Positions 9,200 to 17,740 of a stretch of DNA of 60,504 bases are shown here, piece after piece (position 1 is the stretch's first letter; each line of letters starts with the position of its first letter). Origin of the DNA: an uncultured Eubacteriales bacterium. GTDB lineage: Bacteria > Bacillota > Clostridia > Oscillospirales > Acutalibacteraceae. The translations under genes and the position numbers were made by a program. The stretch lies in contig CAKSWC010000012.1 in assembly GCA_934511365.1 (NCBI GenBank), positions 1 through 60,504 of the forward strand, in the 5' to 3' direction. Below the pieces are notes generated by a model. It worked only from the letters and a program-made list of their open reading frames with translations, made no database searches and was not told the DNA's origin.

Positions 9200-9538
9200 A
9201 TGGCAACAAGCAAGGAATATATTGAGTTCATTTTTGAAAATGTCTGCGGCTTGTTTGAGAATGTCCGCTATAAAAAGATGTTCGGGGAGTACATGGTCTA
9301 TGTTGACGAAAAGCCGGTGCTCCTTGTCTGCGATAACACTGTTTTTGTTAAGAAGCTTCCGGGGCTTCTGCCTCTGATGGAAAAAGCCGAATGTGCTTTT
9401 CCCTATGACGGCGCAAAGGAGCATTATGTTCTTGACATTGAAAACGCTGCGCTCGTTTCTGCGGTTGTGACCGAGCTTTTGAAGGTTACTCCCGTTCCCA
9501 AAAGAAAGGCAAAAAAGCGTTCTCCGGATAATGAGTAA
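9200..9538 (+). CDS. TfoX/Sxy N-terminal domain protein
   Basis: A 112-residue protein consisting of one TfoX N-terminal domain (VRYKKMFGEYMVYVDEKPV, then HYVLD), ending in a basic tail (PKRKAKKRS). In Gammaproteobacteria this domain belongs to the competence regulator Sxy/TfoX. Stand-alone copies are common in Firmicutes and have no established role, so I assign no function. I start it at the ATG at 9200, which gives the conserved domain start MATSKEYIE; the frame is open further upstream into the promoter. It is monocistronic, with its own promoter and a strong terminator. Confidence 0.8.
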   Translation: MATSKEYIEFIFENVCGLFENVRYKKMFGEYMVYVDEKPVLLVCDNTVFVKKLPGLLPLMEKAECAFPYDGAKEHYVLDIENAALVSAVVTELLKVTPVPKRKAKKRSPDNE

Positions 9539-9558
9539 AGTTAATAAGCAATGTTTAA

Positions 9559-9587
9559 AGCCGGGCGAATTGCCCGGCTTTTTGTTT
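9559..9587 (+). terminator. Terminator of the TfoX-domain gene
   Basis: AGCCGGGC pairs with GCCCGGCT (9559-9566 / 9572-9579) and a T-rich run follows. Because it lies between convergent genes it may also serve the minus-strand gene ending at 9593. Confidence 0.85.
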
Positions 9588-9592
9588 TGATA

Positions 9593-11047
9593 TCACTCAA
9601 ACGCTTTGAGCGTCTGTTTGTTGAAATCGGAAACCATGAACTGCGGATATCGCGGATTGGTTCCGGCTTTTGGGGAATCGTTTGTTGAAAGAAGATACAT
9701 CACAAAGTCGCTGTATTCGGTTTTGTATGAACCGGCAACGTGCGGCGCGTTTTTGATCATGTATGTATATTCCGGCAAAACGGCAGAGGAAAGATCAACG
9801 CAGTTGTCCGGAGAAAGGAGAGCGGGGTTTGCGGCTTTGTAATCATCGCCGAGCGTTTTGTTGAATTTTGCAATCGTTGCAAAGCCGGAGGTGTTGTACG
9901 CCTCAAGAATTGTGTCTCCGGAAAAATCCGAGCTTTCGCAAAACGGAGTGACCGGTGAGCCGTAGTTTGAAAGGACGTTGACTCTGACGCCGTTTGAAAC
10001 CATCTCATGAAGAAGCGCGTCCTTCTTTTTCATCATCGCCTGGAGCGCGTCCGTCCGTTTGAGGAAGGTTTTTGTAACGCCGTCCCTTGAGCCGAAAACA
10101 AAGTTCATCGCCGTGTTGTAATCATCGGCGCAGATGAGTCCCCAAAGGGTTGTGCAGTGGCCGAAAACCGGCCTGAGAACGCGGTCATAGATATCGTCTT
10201 TCCTGTTTTCAAGGATATAATCGGTGAGCTTTGTGAGGAGTTTCAGCGCGCCGGTTTTATAGAGCGCACCCATTGCAAACTTTCCGAGTGCGTTTGCGCT
10301 TCCGTTTGAAAGGTAGTTATAAATGTTTTCCGCCGTAATGTTGAGTCTGCCCGTAAAAACATCGCAGGCAACCTGAGCGCCGCAGAATGTTGAGGAAAGG
10401 AAAAGGCAGCGGCTGACTTTTTCATAGCCGTATTTTGAAAGATACGCCATTGTCATGATTCCGCCCATGCTTGCGCAGACGATGTTGACCTTTTTGCGGC
10501 CGGTGTTTTTGAGGGCGAGCGTGACGGCGCTGTTGATCTGTTCTGCAACAACAAACGGGTCAACCCTCCAGTCATAGCTGACATAGTAGACATATTTTTT
10601 TCCGTATGTTTCAAGCCATGTGCGAACCATTCCGAGCTCGCAGTCCTTGCCCTCAAGAAGCTCCGGGTAACGGTCGGCGCAAAGGCTGTAATCGCGCATT
10701 CCGGAGTTGTATGCCGGGTCGCCGTTTTCGTCCATAGTGTTGAATTTGAGAATGCTGTATGCACAGTCAAGAACGGTGTCGATTGCGCCATCCTTATCCC
10801 TTTTCAAAAGGAGCTGAAAAAGCGTTTTGAAAACGGCCGGAGCAATGGTTTTAACGCTGAAATCGTTGATTGCCCGTTCGTCCTTTGTGTTTGGGTCAAG
10901 CTTAACATTCATGAAGTCCATTCCGCGGACCATGATGACCGGGTCGGCGTCCGCCGTTTTTTTGCCATTTTCATCCGCGGCAAAAGCGCAGACGGAAACG
11001 GAAAAAATCATTACCAGCGCAAGAAACAGGCTTAAAGCTTTTTTCAT
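9593..11047 (-). CDS. Secreted LCAT-like alpha/beta hydrolase, copy 1
   Basis: A 484-residue exported protein with a signal peptide at residues 1-23 (hydrophobic core, ending VCAFA). It belongs to the lecithin:cholesterol acyltransferase-like lipases: it has the family YDWR motif near residue 159 and a nucleophile elbow CASMGG with Ser193, in which the first Gly of the usual GxSxG is Ala. A late HVAGS motif could supply the catalytic His. Substrate is unknown; lipid or glycolipid ester hydrolysis or acyl transfer is the family theme. The ATG at 11047 fits both the signal peptide and a GGGAGAG ribosome binding site. It is a paralogue of the next gene but has its own promoter, so the two copies can be regulated separately. 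Confidence 0.8.
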   Translation of the reverse strand: MKKALSLFLALVMIFSVSVCAFAADENGKKTADADPVIMVRGMDFMNVKLDPNTKDERAINDFSVKTIAPAVFKTLFQLLLKRDKDGAIDTVLDCAYSILKFNTMDENGDPAYNSGMRDYSLCADRYPELLEGKDCELGMVRTWLETYGKKYVYYVSYDWRVDPFVVAEQINSAVTLALKNTGRKKVNIVCASMGGIMTMAYLSKYGYEKVSRCLFLSSTFCGAQVACDVFTGRLNITAENIYNYLSNGSANALGKFAMGALYKTGALKLLTKLTDYILENRKDDIYDRVLRPVFGHCTTLWGLICADDYNTAMNFVFGSRDGVTKTFLKRTDALQAMMKKKDALLHEMVSNGVRVNVLSNYGSPVTPFCESSDFSGDTILEAYNTSGFATIAKFNKTLGDDYKAANPALLSPDNCVDLSSAVLPEYTYMIKNAPHVAGSYKTEYSDFVMYLLSTNDSPKAGTNPRYPQFMVSDFNKQTLKAFE

Positions 11048-11096
11048 AGTTTTGTTCTCTCCCTTTTTGCGGACATATGTCGCATAAGATACTTCC

Positions 11097-11125
11097 ATTA
11101 TATTCCGGTTCGAACATTTTTTCAA
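11097..11125 (-). promoter_or_regulatory. Sigma-A promoter of LCAT-like copy 1
   Basis: On the minus strand, TTGAAA (plus 11120-11125) and TATAAT (plus 11097-11102) are separated by 17 bp, about 50 bp upstream of the start codon. Confidence 0.75.
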
Positions 11126-11174
11126 GATGTTTTCCAAATATTGTTGAATTGCACCTCAAGACGCTCAAGAAAGC

Positions 11175-11209
11175 GAAAAAAGCCCCCGGAAAGGTTTTTC
11201 CGGAGACTT
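11175..11209 (-). terminator. Terminator of LCAT-like copy 2
   Basis: On the minus strand a 12-bp stem (11198-11209 with 11180-11191) is followed by a U-rich run (A from 11175). It isolates copy 2 from copy 1. Confidence 0.8.
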
Positions 11210-11227
11210 TGAAAACAAGCGTTTATG

Positions 11228-12760
11228 TCAGGAACGCTTTGAAAAATGGATTTTGAGCAGTTCAAAAAGCTTTCGCAAGGCGCGAAGGAGAACCGAAATG
11301 AAGGAGCGGCCCTTGGCGTCGCTTTCGGAAAGCTCCTTAGAGTTGATGATGAGGCTTTCGCTGTCTTTGTCAAACCTCAAAAACTGCGGATATTTTTCAA
11401 AGGTGTCAACGGTAACATCCTTTCCGCTGTAAAGGATGAGCTTTGTCAGCTCGCCAATGGAGTCGTGGTCTGAGGAATGCTTGAGATACTTGACAAACCA
11501 CGTTTTTTCCGGAAAGAGGCAGGTTGAAGCGTCAACCTGTTTGTCCGGAGAGATGAACTTCATGTCCTTATCCTTGAGGTAATCCTCGCTGAGCGTCTGT
11601 CCAACCGGAGCAACCGTTGCGCCGTATGAGGTGAATTTTGAGTCAATAACGCCGTCTCCGGTTGAGTTCCATGAGGGAGTGATGGGAACGGAGCTGTAGC
11701 CGTATGCCGAAACAACGCCGAAGCGGCACTGCTTTTCAGTGTCTTTGAGCAGGGCGGTTCTGTTTGCTCTGACCTTTGTGTCATACTCCTTGAGCTTCGC
11801 AATGAGCTTTGAGTATTCTGCCGGGTCGCTGTCGCACGCCTCGCCGAAAACGTAACGGTACGCCTCGTCAACATATTCGTCCGGACACATTGCCCAGATT
11901 GTCAGCCAGCGGCAAAACAGCGGCATAACAACCTGAGGAATGGCCTCATCTTTGATGCCCTCAATCATTTCGTCCGCAAACTTCATAACAAAATCAAGAA
12001 CGCCGGCTCTTGAAAGCAGCTCGGTAACGGAGGCAACGATGTCGTCATATTCACTTCCGTCAAGAACATATGAAAGGAAGTTTTTGATTGCGTCCGTGCT
12101 CAGCGCAATTTTACCCGTGAGAAGCTCTCCGGTGTAGGTTTCGCCGAATACGGCCGTGGAGTCCATAACAACGCCCTGAATCCTGTCTCGGCCGTAAAGC
12201 GCAATGTATGAGAGGGTAACAATGCCGCCGCAGGAATGCGGTCTGAGGCAGACCTTTTCGCTTCCGGAAACGGAGCAGACATATTCAATGAAATCGTTGA
12301 GCTGCGCCGCAATTTCAAGCGGGCTGAGTCTCCAGTCATAGTTGAACTTAATTTCGTCCTTTGAAAGGATGGCTTCTTTTGAGGGATAGGTGAAGTTGAT
12401 TCCGGTGCTTTCGCCGGCCTCGCCGTCCTTGGTTATCCAAACGGGAGCGAAAAGCTTGTTGACGGCCGGAATAAGAATCTTGTTGAGCTTTTCCCAGTCT
12501 TTGGTAACGGTAACGGTTGAAAGAGTTGGAAGAACCTCCTTAACCGCGCCGAGAATGGCGTCCTTTGACGGCGGCCAGATGGCTTCCTCGTTTTCCGTTC
12601 CCGGATTCTTATAGATGGAGTTGCTCATGAAGCCGGTGACGTTGATGAGCGGGCAGTTTTTCTTATACTCCGCCTCGGCAGCCGAAGCAGTCAGAGCAAA
12701 AAGACCGCAGAAGGCAAGAACGAGCGCAAGAAAAACGCAGGCAAGCTTTTTGAGTTTCAT
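11228..12760 (-). CDS. Secreted LCAT-like alpha/beta hydrolase, copy 2
   Basis: A 510-residue exported paralogue of the 9.6-11.0 kb gene. It has a signal peptide (MKLKKLACVFLALVLAFC, cleavage likely after TASA), the YDWR motif at about 141-144 and a nucleophile elbow RPHSCGG with Ser176; here the Gly before the nucleophile is His. A late HSSDHDS segment may hold the catalytic His. The protein ends in an amphipathic helix rich in Leu/Phe and Lys/Arg (LLRALRKLFELLKIHF), which copy 1 lacks but two other secreted proteins in this window share in style. The ATG at 12760 has AAAGGGGA upstream. A TTG with its own Shine-Dalgarno at 12859 would add 33 residues before the signal peptide and is less likely. 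Confidence 0.8.
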   Translation of the reverse strand: MKLKKLACVFLALVLAFCGLFALTASAAEAEYKKNCPLINVTGFMSNSIYKNPGTENEEAIWPPSKDAILGAVKEVLPTLSTVTVTKDWEKLNKILIPAVNKLFAPVWITKDGEAGESTGINFTYPSKEAILSKDEIKFNYDWRLSPLEIAAQLNDFIEYVCSVSGSEKVCLRPHSCGGIVTLSYIALYGRDRIQGVVMDSTAVFGETYTGELLTGKIALSTDAIKNFLSYVLDGSEYDDIVASVTELLSRAGVLDFVMKFADEMIEGIKDEAIPQVVMPLFCRWLTIWAMCPDEYVDEAYRYVFGEACDSDPAEYSKLIAKLKEYDTKVRANRTALLKDTEKQCRFGVVSAYGYSSVPITPSWNSTGDGVIDSKFTSYGATVAPVGQTLSEDYLKDKDMKFISPDKQVDASTCLFPEKTWFVKYLKHSSDHDSIGELTKLILYSGKDVTVDTFEKYPQFLRFDKDSESLIINSKELSESDAKGRSFISVLLRALRKLFELLKIHFSKRS

Positions 12761-12878
12761 TATGTATTTTCCCCTTTCGGACGTTTGCGCGGCCGTTCGG
12801 CGGCAAACGCTTAAAGAATCTTTTCGGCCTGAAGAATCCGGAAAAAAGCTGAAATCCAAATTCTCCTAACCGTGGAAA

Positions 12879-12907
12879 ATTATAGCATATCATGATGAAA
12901 TAATCAA
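12879..12907 (-). promoter_or_regulatory. Sigma-A promoter of LCAT-like copy 2
   Basis: On the minus strand, TTGATT (plus 12902-12907) and a perfect TATAAT (plus 12879-12884) are separated by 17 bp. It gives a leader of about 110 bases before the start at 12760. It is divergent from the promoter at 12999. Confidence 0.75.
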
Positions 12908-12998
12908 AAACAAATTGTTAAAAAAAGCCGGTGGGTCATATTATAATCAGAAATTCAAACAAAAAACAAAAAGTTTTTAAAAAACGCCGCATTCATAT

Positions 12999-13027
12999 TT
13001 GCTTTTTTTATAAATGTGTGGTATCAT
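12999..13027 (+). promoter_or_regulatory. Sigma-A promoter of ywiB-like gene and argS
   Basis: TTGCTT and TATCAT separated by 17 bp. The leader (about 70 bases) contains a short CCGGG/CCCGG hairpin but no recognisable T-box. Confidence 0.6.
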
Positions 13028-13102
13028 ATTAAAGATTTGTTTCCCGGGGTGTTTCGGTTCAAAAAACAGACCCGGTTTACTTAAAAAAGGAGGGCTTCGG
13101 CC

Positions 13103-13534
13103 TTGAAAGATGATTATCTCATAACTCTCCACACAGTTCAGGAAACCGATGGCGACAAGGACATTCTCGATATGACCGCGCGCGCCTCTTTAAGGGGCGG
13201 AGAGGATGATTATTATATCACTTATACCGATGAGGACGGCGACCTTGAGGGGTGCGAAACAACGCTCCACGTTGAAAACGGAAGCTGCATCACAATCAGC
13301 CGCAAGGGGAGCTATAACTCTCATATGATTGTTGAAAAAAATGTCCGCCATATCTCTCACCACACAACGCCTTACGGCTCGTTCTCGCTCGGCGTGAGTG
13401 CGCTGAATATCAGCTCAAAGATTAAAAAGGGCGGCGGAACGCTCGATTTCAGCTATTGCACTGATATAGATATGCATCCGCTCGGAGAAATTGAATTCAA
13501 TATCAGACTCGAACAGTGCCGCCCAACCGTTTGA
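13103..13534 (+). CDS. DUF1934 / YwiB-like beta-barrel protein
   Basis: A 143-residue soluble protein of the YwiB family, predicted as a small calycin-like beta barrel. Typical landmarks are the strand pattern YYITYTDEDGDLEG, LHVENGSCITISRKG and the late CTDIDMHPLGEIEFNIRL. Its function is not established. Firmicutes commonly place this gene just before argS, as here. The start is a TTG at 13103 with a very strong AAAGGAGGG ribosome binding site nine bases upstream. It ends 23 bp before the argS start, so the two are co-transcribed. Confidence 0.85.
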   Translation: MKDDYLITLHTVQETDGDKDILDMTARASLRGGEDDYYITYTDEDGDLEGCETTLHVENGSCITISRKGSYNSHMIVEKNVRHISHHTTPYGSFSLGVSALNISSKIKKGGGTLDFSYCTDIDMHPLGEIEFNIRLEQCRPTV

Positions 13535-13557
13535 CGGCGCAGGAAAGGATATATAAA

Positions 13558-15303
13558 ATGGAATTGACAACTCAAAAGGTTCAAAATCAAATCAAAAATT
13601 TAATTGCTCAGGGCGTTCAAAAGGCCGCCGCAGCCGGTGCGCTTCCCTGCGCGGAGTGCGCGGCGTTCAACATTGAAACCCCGGCCGACAGGTGCAACGG
13701 AGATTTTTCAACCAATGCCGCAATGGTGAACGCAAAAACTTTCCGCCTTCCGCCGCGGAAAATTGCCGAGGCCATTGTTTCCTTTGCTTCAACAGAGGGA
13801 ACATATTTTGAAAAAGTTGAGGTTGCCGGCCCCGGTTTCATCAACTTCTTTTTGAACGATGTCTATTACGCCGATGTTCTTCTTGACGTTAAAAACGCCG
13901 GCGCGGACTACGGAAAAAGCGATTACGGAAAGGGCAAAAGGCTGAATGTTGAATTTGTTTCCGCCAACCCCACCGGACCTATGCACATGGGCAACGCACG
14001 CGGCGGCGCTCTTGGAGACTGCCTCGCTTCCGTTCTTGAATATGCCGGTTTTGACGTCAGCCGTGAGTTTTATGTTAACGACGCCGGAAACCAGATTGAC
14101 AAATTCGCCCTCTCTCTCGATATAAGATATCAGCAGATTTTCAAAGGCGAAAACAGCGTCTCTCTCCCCGAGGACAGCTATCACGGCGCGGACATCAAAC
14201 AGCGCGCGGAGGAGTTCGCCGCCGTTTACGGCAGCAGCTACCTTGAAAAAAGCGAAGAGGAGCGAAGAAAGGCTCTTGTTGATTTTGCACTGCCGAAAAA
14301 CATTGAAAACATGAAAAAGGCAATGGAAAAATATCGCATCGAATATGACACATGGTTCAGCGAGCTTACCCTCCACAACGGCGGCGAGCTGAAAGACACC
14401 ATTGAGCTTCTCAAAAGCCGGGGATATACCTATGAAAAGGACGGCGCACTCTGGTATAAAAACATTGAAGTTCAAACCGCAATGCTCAAAGAGCAGGGCA
14501 AGAGCCAGGAGTATATTGACCGCCTTGAGCTGAAGGACGATGTCCTCATCAGAACGAACGGCAACCCGACCTATTTTGCCGCAGACATTGCTTATCACAG
14601 AAACAAGCTCCAAAAGCGCGGTTTTGACAAGGCCATTGACGTTTGGGGCGCCGACCACCACGGCCATGTTGCAAGAATGAAGGGCGCAATGAGGGCTGTC
14701 GGTATTGACGAAAACAGGCTTGACGTTCTTCTTATGCAGCTTGTCCGCCTCATGAGCGACGGAAAGGTTGTAAGAATGTCCAAAAGAACCGGAAACGCAA
14801 TCACCCTTGTTGACCTTCTTGAGGAGGTTCCGATTGACGCGGTCAGGTTCATGTTCAATATGCAGGAGCCGGGCTCTGTTATGGACTTTGACCTTGACCT
14901 TGCCGTTGAGCAGAACTCCCAAAACCCCGTTTATTACTGCCAGTATGCCCACGCAAGAATTTGCAGCATTCTTTCAAAGCTCTCGCTTGAGGGAAAAACA
15001 CCCGGAAGCTGCGGCGAAAAGCAGCTTGTTCGCCTCAACGCGCCGGAGGAACACGCCCTCATCACTCATCTTGCCGCCCTCCCGAATGTGATTATCGGCG
15101 CCGCAAAGAATTATGACCCGGCAAAGGTTACTCATTACGCCACCCAGCTTGCAACGCTTTTCCATAAGTATTACAATGCCTGCCGCGTGAATGTTGAAGA
15201 TGAGGAGCTTATGGAGGCGAGGCTGTTCCTTTGCCTTTGTGTGAAAGATACAATGAAAAACGTCCTCTCCCTTTTGAAAGTTGATGCGCCGGAAAGAATG
15301 TGA
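13558..15303 (+). CDS. argS: Arginine--tRNA ligase
   Basis: A class I aminoacyl-tRNA synthetase that charges tRNA-Arg, 581 residues. An N-terminal additional domain of about 110 residues is followed by the Rossmann catalytic core with the HIGH-type motif (NPTGPMHMGNARGG) and a KMSKS-type motif reading VVRMSKRTGN. The helical anticodon-binding domain ends in the conserved KDTMKNVLSLLKVDAPERM. The ATG at 13558 is preceded by AGGAAAGG and gives the standard N-terminus; the frame is open 14 codons further upstream, overlapping the ywiB-like gene, which I consider an artefact. No T-box leader was found, so expression is probably not uncharged-tRNA controlled. Confidence 0.97.
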   Translation: MELTTQKVQNQIKNLIAQGVQKAAAAGALPCAECAAFNIETPADRCNGDFSTNAAMVNAKTFRLPPRKIAEAIVSFASTEGTYFEKVEVAGPGFINFFLNDVYYADVLLDVKNAGADYGKSDYGKGKRLNVEFVSANPTGPMHMGNARGGALGDCLASVLEYAGFDVSREFYVNDAGNQIDKFALSLDIRYQQIFKGENSVSLPEDSYHGADIKQRAEEFAAVYGSSYLEKSEEERRKALVDFALPKNIENMKKAMEKYRIEYDTWFSELTLHNGGELKDTIELLKSRGYTYEKDGALWYKNIEVQTAMLKEQGKSQEYIDRLELKDDVLIRTNGNPTYFAADIAYHRNKLQKRGFDKAIDVWGADHHGHVARMKGAMRAVGIDENRLDVLLMQLVRLMSDGKVVRMSKRTGNAITLVDLLEEVPIDAVRFMFNMQEPGSVMDFDLDLAVEQNSQNPVYYCQYAHARICSILSKLSLEGKTPGSCGEKQLVRLNAPEEHALITHLAALPNVIIGAAKNYDPAKVTHYATQLATLFHKYYNACRVNVEDEELMEARLFLCLCVKDTMKNVLSLLKVDAPERM

Positions 15304-15388
15304 GTCTCTTTTTTGAATATTCCCGGGAAAAATTCAAAAAATATTAATATCTTTTGGAGCGTTTTGTAATAAAATCAAACTATATAGC

Positions 15389-15417
15389 TTGATTTAAGGT
15401 TAAGTATATAATATAAT
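15389..15417 (+). promoter_or_regulatory. Sigma-A promoter of the two-component system
   Basis: TTGATT and a perfect TATAAT separated by 17 bp, 44 bp upstream of the response regulator. Confidence 0.75.
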
Positions 15418-15461
15418 GTTCATGTCAAATTAAAACCATAGTTCAGTACGGAGGAAATTAA

Positions 15462-16151
15462 ATGAGCGCTGAAAAAATTCTTGTTGTTGATGATGATCTG
15501 AATATCTGTGAACTTCTCAGATTATATCTTGAAAAGGAAGATTACACCGTTGTTATTGCGAACGACGGCGCTTCCGCCGTGTCAACCTTTAATGCCGAAA
15601 ACCCGGCGCTTGTTTTGCTTGACATAATGCTGCCGAAGCTTGACGGCTGGCAGGTATGCCGCGAAATCAGGAAGTTCTCCGAGGTGCCGATTATTATGCT
15701 CACCGCAAAAGGCGAGGTTTTTGACCGCGTTCTCGGCCTTGAGCTCGGTGCGGACGATTACGTTGTTAAGCCCTTTGACGCAAAGGAGGTTGTTGCCCGG
15801 ATCAAGGCGGTTCTGCGCCGCTCCGCTTCAAGCATGGCCGACGAGGTTAAAGAGGTTCATTACGACAAGCTTTCAATCAACCTCACAAACTATGAACTGC
15901 GCGTTAACGGCGTTCAGGTTGATACTCCGCCGAAAGAGATGGAGCTTATCTTCCACCTTGCAAAGAACCCCAACAGGGTCTTTACGCGCGATCAGCTCCT
16001 TGACGAGGTTTGGGGCTTTGATTATTACGGCGATTCAAGAACCGTTGACGTCCACATCAAGCGCCTGAGGGAAAAGCTTGACGGCGTTTCCGATAAGTGG
16101 GAGCTGCGCACCGTTTGGGGCGTTGGCTATAAGTTTGAAACCAAGGACTGA
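15462..16151 (+). CDS. OmpR/PhoB-family response regulator
   Basis: A 229-residue DNA-binding response regulator. The N-terminal receiver domain has the acidic pair DDD at 10-12, the phosphoacceptor Asp54 (LLDIMLPKLDGW) and the switch Lys in MLTAKGEV. The C-terminal winged helix (about 130-229) has the recognition-region sequence DSRTVDVHIKRLREKL and ends VWGVGYKFE. The ATG at 15462 has ACGGAGGAAA upstream. It is followed 73 bp later by its cognate histidine kinase, with a hairpin in the gap. The next gene is HtrA, whose upstream region has four TTTAAG/TTTTAG direct repeats one helical turn apart, a plausible binding array for this regulator. Confidence 0.92.
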   Translation: MSAEKILVVDDDLNICELLRLYLEKEDYTVVIANDGASAVSTFNAENPALVLLDIMLPKLDGWQVCREIRKFSEVPIIMLTAKGEVFDRVLGLELGADDYVVKPFDAKEVVARIKAVLRRSASSMADEVKEVHYDKLSINLTNYELRVNGVQVDTPPKEMELIFHLAKNPNRVFTRDQLLDEVWGFDYYGDSRTVDVHIKRLREKLDGVSDKWELRTVWGVGYKFETKD

Positions 16152-16165
16152 GTATAAACAATCTT

Positions 16166-16201
16166 TTTCAGACACTGCTTTTTAACGGGCAGTGTCTGAA
16201 A
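16166..16201 (+). terminator. Hairpin between response regulator and kinase genes
   Basis: A perfect 13-bp inverted repeat (16166-16178 / 16189-16201) with a 10-base loop and no T-run after it. It lies 15 bp past the regulator's stop and ends 23 bp before the kinase start. It probably lowers kinase expression relative to the regulator or stabilises the upstream message, rather than being a full terminator. Confidence 0.55.
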
Positions 16202-16224
16202 GTTTAATGTTAGGAGAAAAACGG

Positions 16225-17718
16225 ATGAATAAAAGAGTCAGAGCGAAAAAAAGGAACAGGCCTCTTTATAAAACAAGCTCGGTTTTCCGGCGGTATTTCG
16301 GCTTCACGGCGGCCATTGTTCTCGGCTGCATGGTTGCACTCGGCCTGATAATGATTATCTTTGTTTCAAGCCAGCAGTGGACGGAAAAAACCGATACCCT
16401 TGTGAACAACGCCAAAAACATTATCACCATCGCCAAGGAATATCACTTTTCCGAGAATGAGGCGAGGGAACACACGGAGGAAATTTTGAGTAACGCGCTG
16501 AACACAATGGCGCTTGCAACAAAGTCCGATTACTTTATTGCCGACCCGCAGGGAAAAATCCTGCTTTGCGAAAACACCGCAATCGGAAGCTGCGCCGTGC
16601 ACGAAAAAATGACCGTGCCAAAAAAATATATGGACTCGGCGCTTGACAAGGGCTTTTCAAACTATGTTAGCGACGCAACATTCGGCCGCGGAATGTTTGT
16701 TGTTTCCGTTCCGATAACGGTTTCAACCGCTTCCGGAAGCAAAACAATAGGCGCGGTTTTTGCCGTTGAAAACGCAATCGAAAGCCTGTTGCCGTATATC
16801 CTGGGCATTCTTAACGTGTTCTTCTTCACGACGATAGTCCTTCTCGGCGTAAGCTCGCTGTCAATTTATCAGCTTTGCAAGGGCATTGCAATTCCGCTTG
16901 AAGAGATGGAGGAAGTTACAAAACATTTTGCAAAAGGTGAATTTGAACACCGCGCCAACGAAAACTATAAGCGAGGCTATTTCAGGTCCTTTGCAAAGGC
17001 ACTCAACAAAATGGCCGATGAGCTTGCCGTTAACGAGGAGGCGCAAAAAAGCTTCATTGCAAATGTTTCCCATGAGCTTAAAACGCCAATGACAACAATC
17101 GGCGGCTTCATTGACGGAATCCTTGACGGAACCATTCCGGAAAACGAGCAGCGGCGATATCTTCAGACTGTTTCAAGCGAGGTGAAGCGCCTTGCAAGGA
17201 TTGTTGTTTCAATGCTGAACCTTTCAAAAATCGAGGCGGGGGAGGTTGCCCTCTCTCCGGTTGATTATGACATTTCAAAGCAGATTTTTGATACCCTTTT
17301 GAGCTTTGAGCGGCGCATTGACGAAAAGCACATCAACATCAAAGGCTTTGAAAACATGGTTCCGATTACCGCCCACGCAGACAGGGACCTCATTCAGCAG
17401 GTCATATATAACCTGTTTGACAACGCCGTTAAGTTCACTCCGGAAAACGGAACAATCACCGTTTTTGCGGAAGATAAAAAAGGAAAAACCTGTGTAACCG
17501 TCCGCAACACCGGCGTCAGCGTCTCGAACGATGAAATATCGCGGATTTTTGAGCGCTTTTATAAGGTTGACAAATCGCGCAGCTTTGACGTCAAGGGCGT
17601 CGGCCTCGGCCTTTATATTGTTAAAACCATTATCAATATGCATGACGGAGACATCAGTGCCTCAAGCGTTGAAGGTGAATACACCGAGTTCTCTTTCCGC
17701 CTGCCTGACGGAAAATGA
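16225..17718 (+). CDS. Membrane sensor histidine kinase
   Basis: A 497-residue sensor kinase partnered with the preceding regulator. After a basic N-terminus a first membrane helix (about 25-50) is followed by an extracellular sensor of about 140 residues, a second helix (about 195-220) and a HAMP linker. The HisKA box is IANVSHELKTPMTTIGG, with the phosphorylated His. The HATPase domain has the N box (NLFDNAVKFTPENG), F box (ERFYKVDKSRS) and G box (GVGLGLYIVK). The ATG at 16225 follows TAGGAGAAAAACGG; an ATG 33 bases earlier lacks such a site. With the adjacent HtrA gene, envelope stress sensing in the manner of CssRS-HtrA is plausible. Confidence 0.92.
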   Translation: MNKRVRAKKRNRPLYKTSSVFRRYFGFTAAIVLGCMVALGLIMIIFVSSQQWTEKTDTLVNNAKNIITIAKEYHFSENEAREHTEEILSNALNTMALATKSDYFIADPQGKILLCENTAIGSCAVHEKMTVPKKYMDSALDKGFSNYVSDATFGRGMFVVSVPITVSTASGSKTIGAVFAVENAIESLLPYILGILNVFFFTTIVLLGVSSLSIYQLCKGIAIPLEEMEEVTKHFAKGEFEHRANENYKRGYFRSFAKALNKMADELAVNEEAQKSFIANVSHELKTPMTTIGGFIDGILDGTIPENEQRRYLQTVSSEVKRLARIVVSMLNLSKIEAGEVALSPVDYDISKQIFDTLLSFERRIDEKHINIKGFENMVPITAHADRDLIQQVIYNLFDNAVKFTPENGTITVFAEDKKGKTCVTVRNTGVSVSNDEISRIFERFYKVDKSRSFDVKGVGLGLYIVKTIINMHDGDISASSVEGEYTEFSFRLPDGK

Positions 17719-17740
17719 TTCCTCTGAACTGCTTTTCCTT

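Noticed and set aside
11107..11115. GGTTCGAAC resembling a tRNA T-loop
   Set aside because: There is no surrounding cloverleaf or acceptor stem; the bases lie inside the spacer of the LCAT copy 1 promoter. I found no tRNA or rRNA gene in the window.
12760..12859. Upstream TTG start for LCAT-like copy 2
   Set aside because: It has a Shine-Dalgarno, but would place 33 residues in front of a textbook signal peptide; the ATG at 12760 has its own AAAGGGGA site.
13028..13102. T-box or other leader riboswitch for argS
   Set aside because: The leader is only about 75 bases, with a 5-bp hairpin and no T-box sequence or terminator.
13789..14952. Long minus-strand open frame (387 codons) opposite argS
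   Set aside because: It is the mirror of a strongly coding gene, has no family features and no ribosome binding site.
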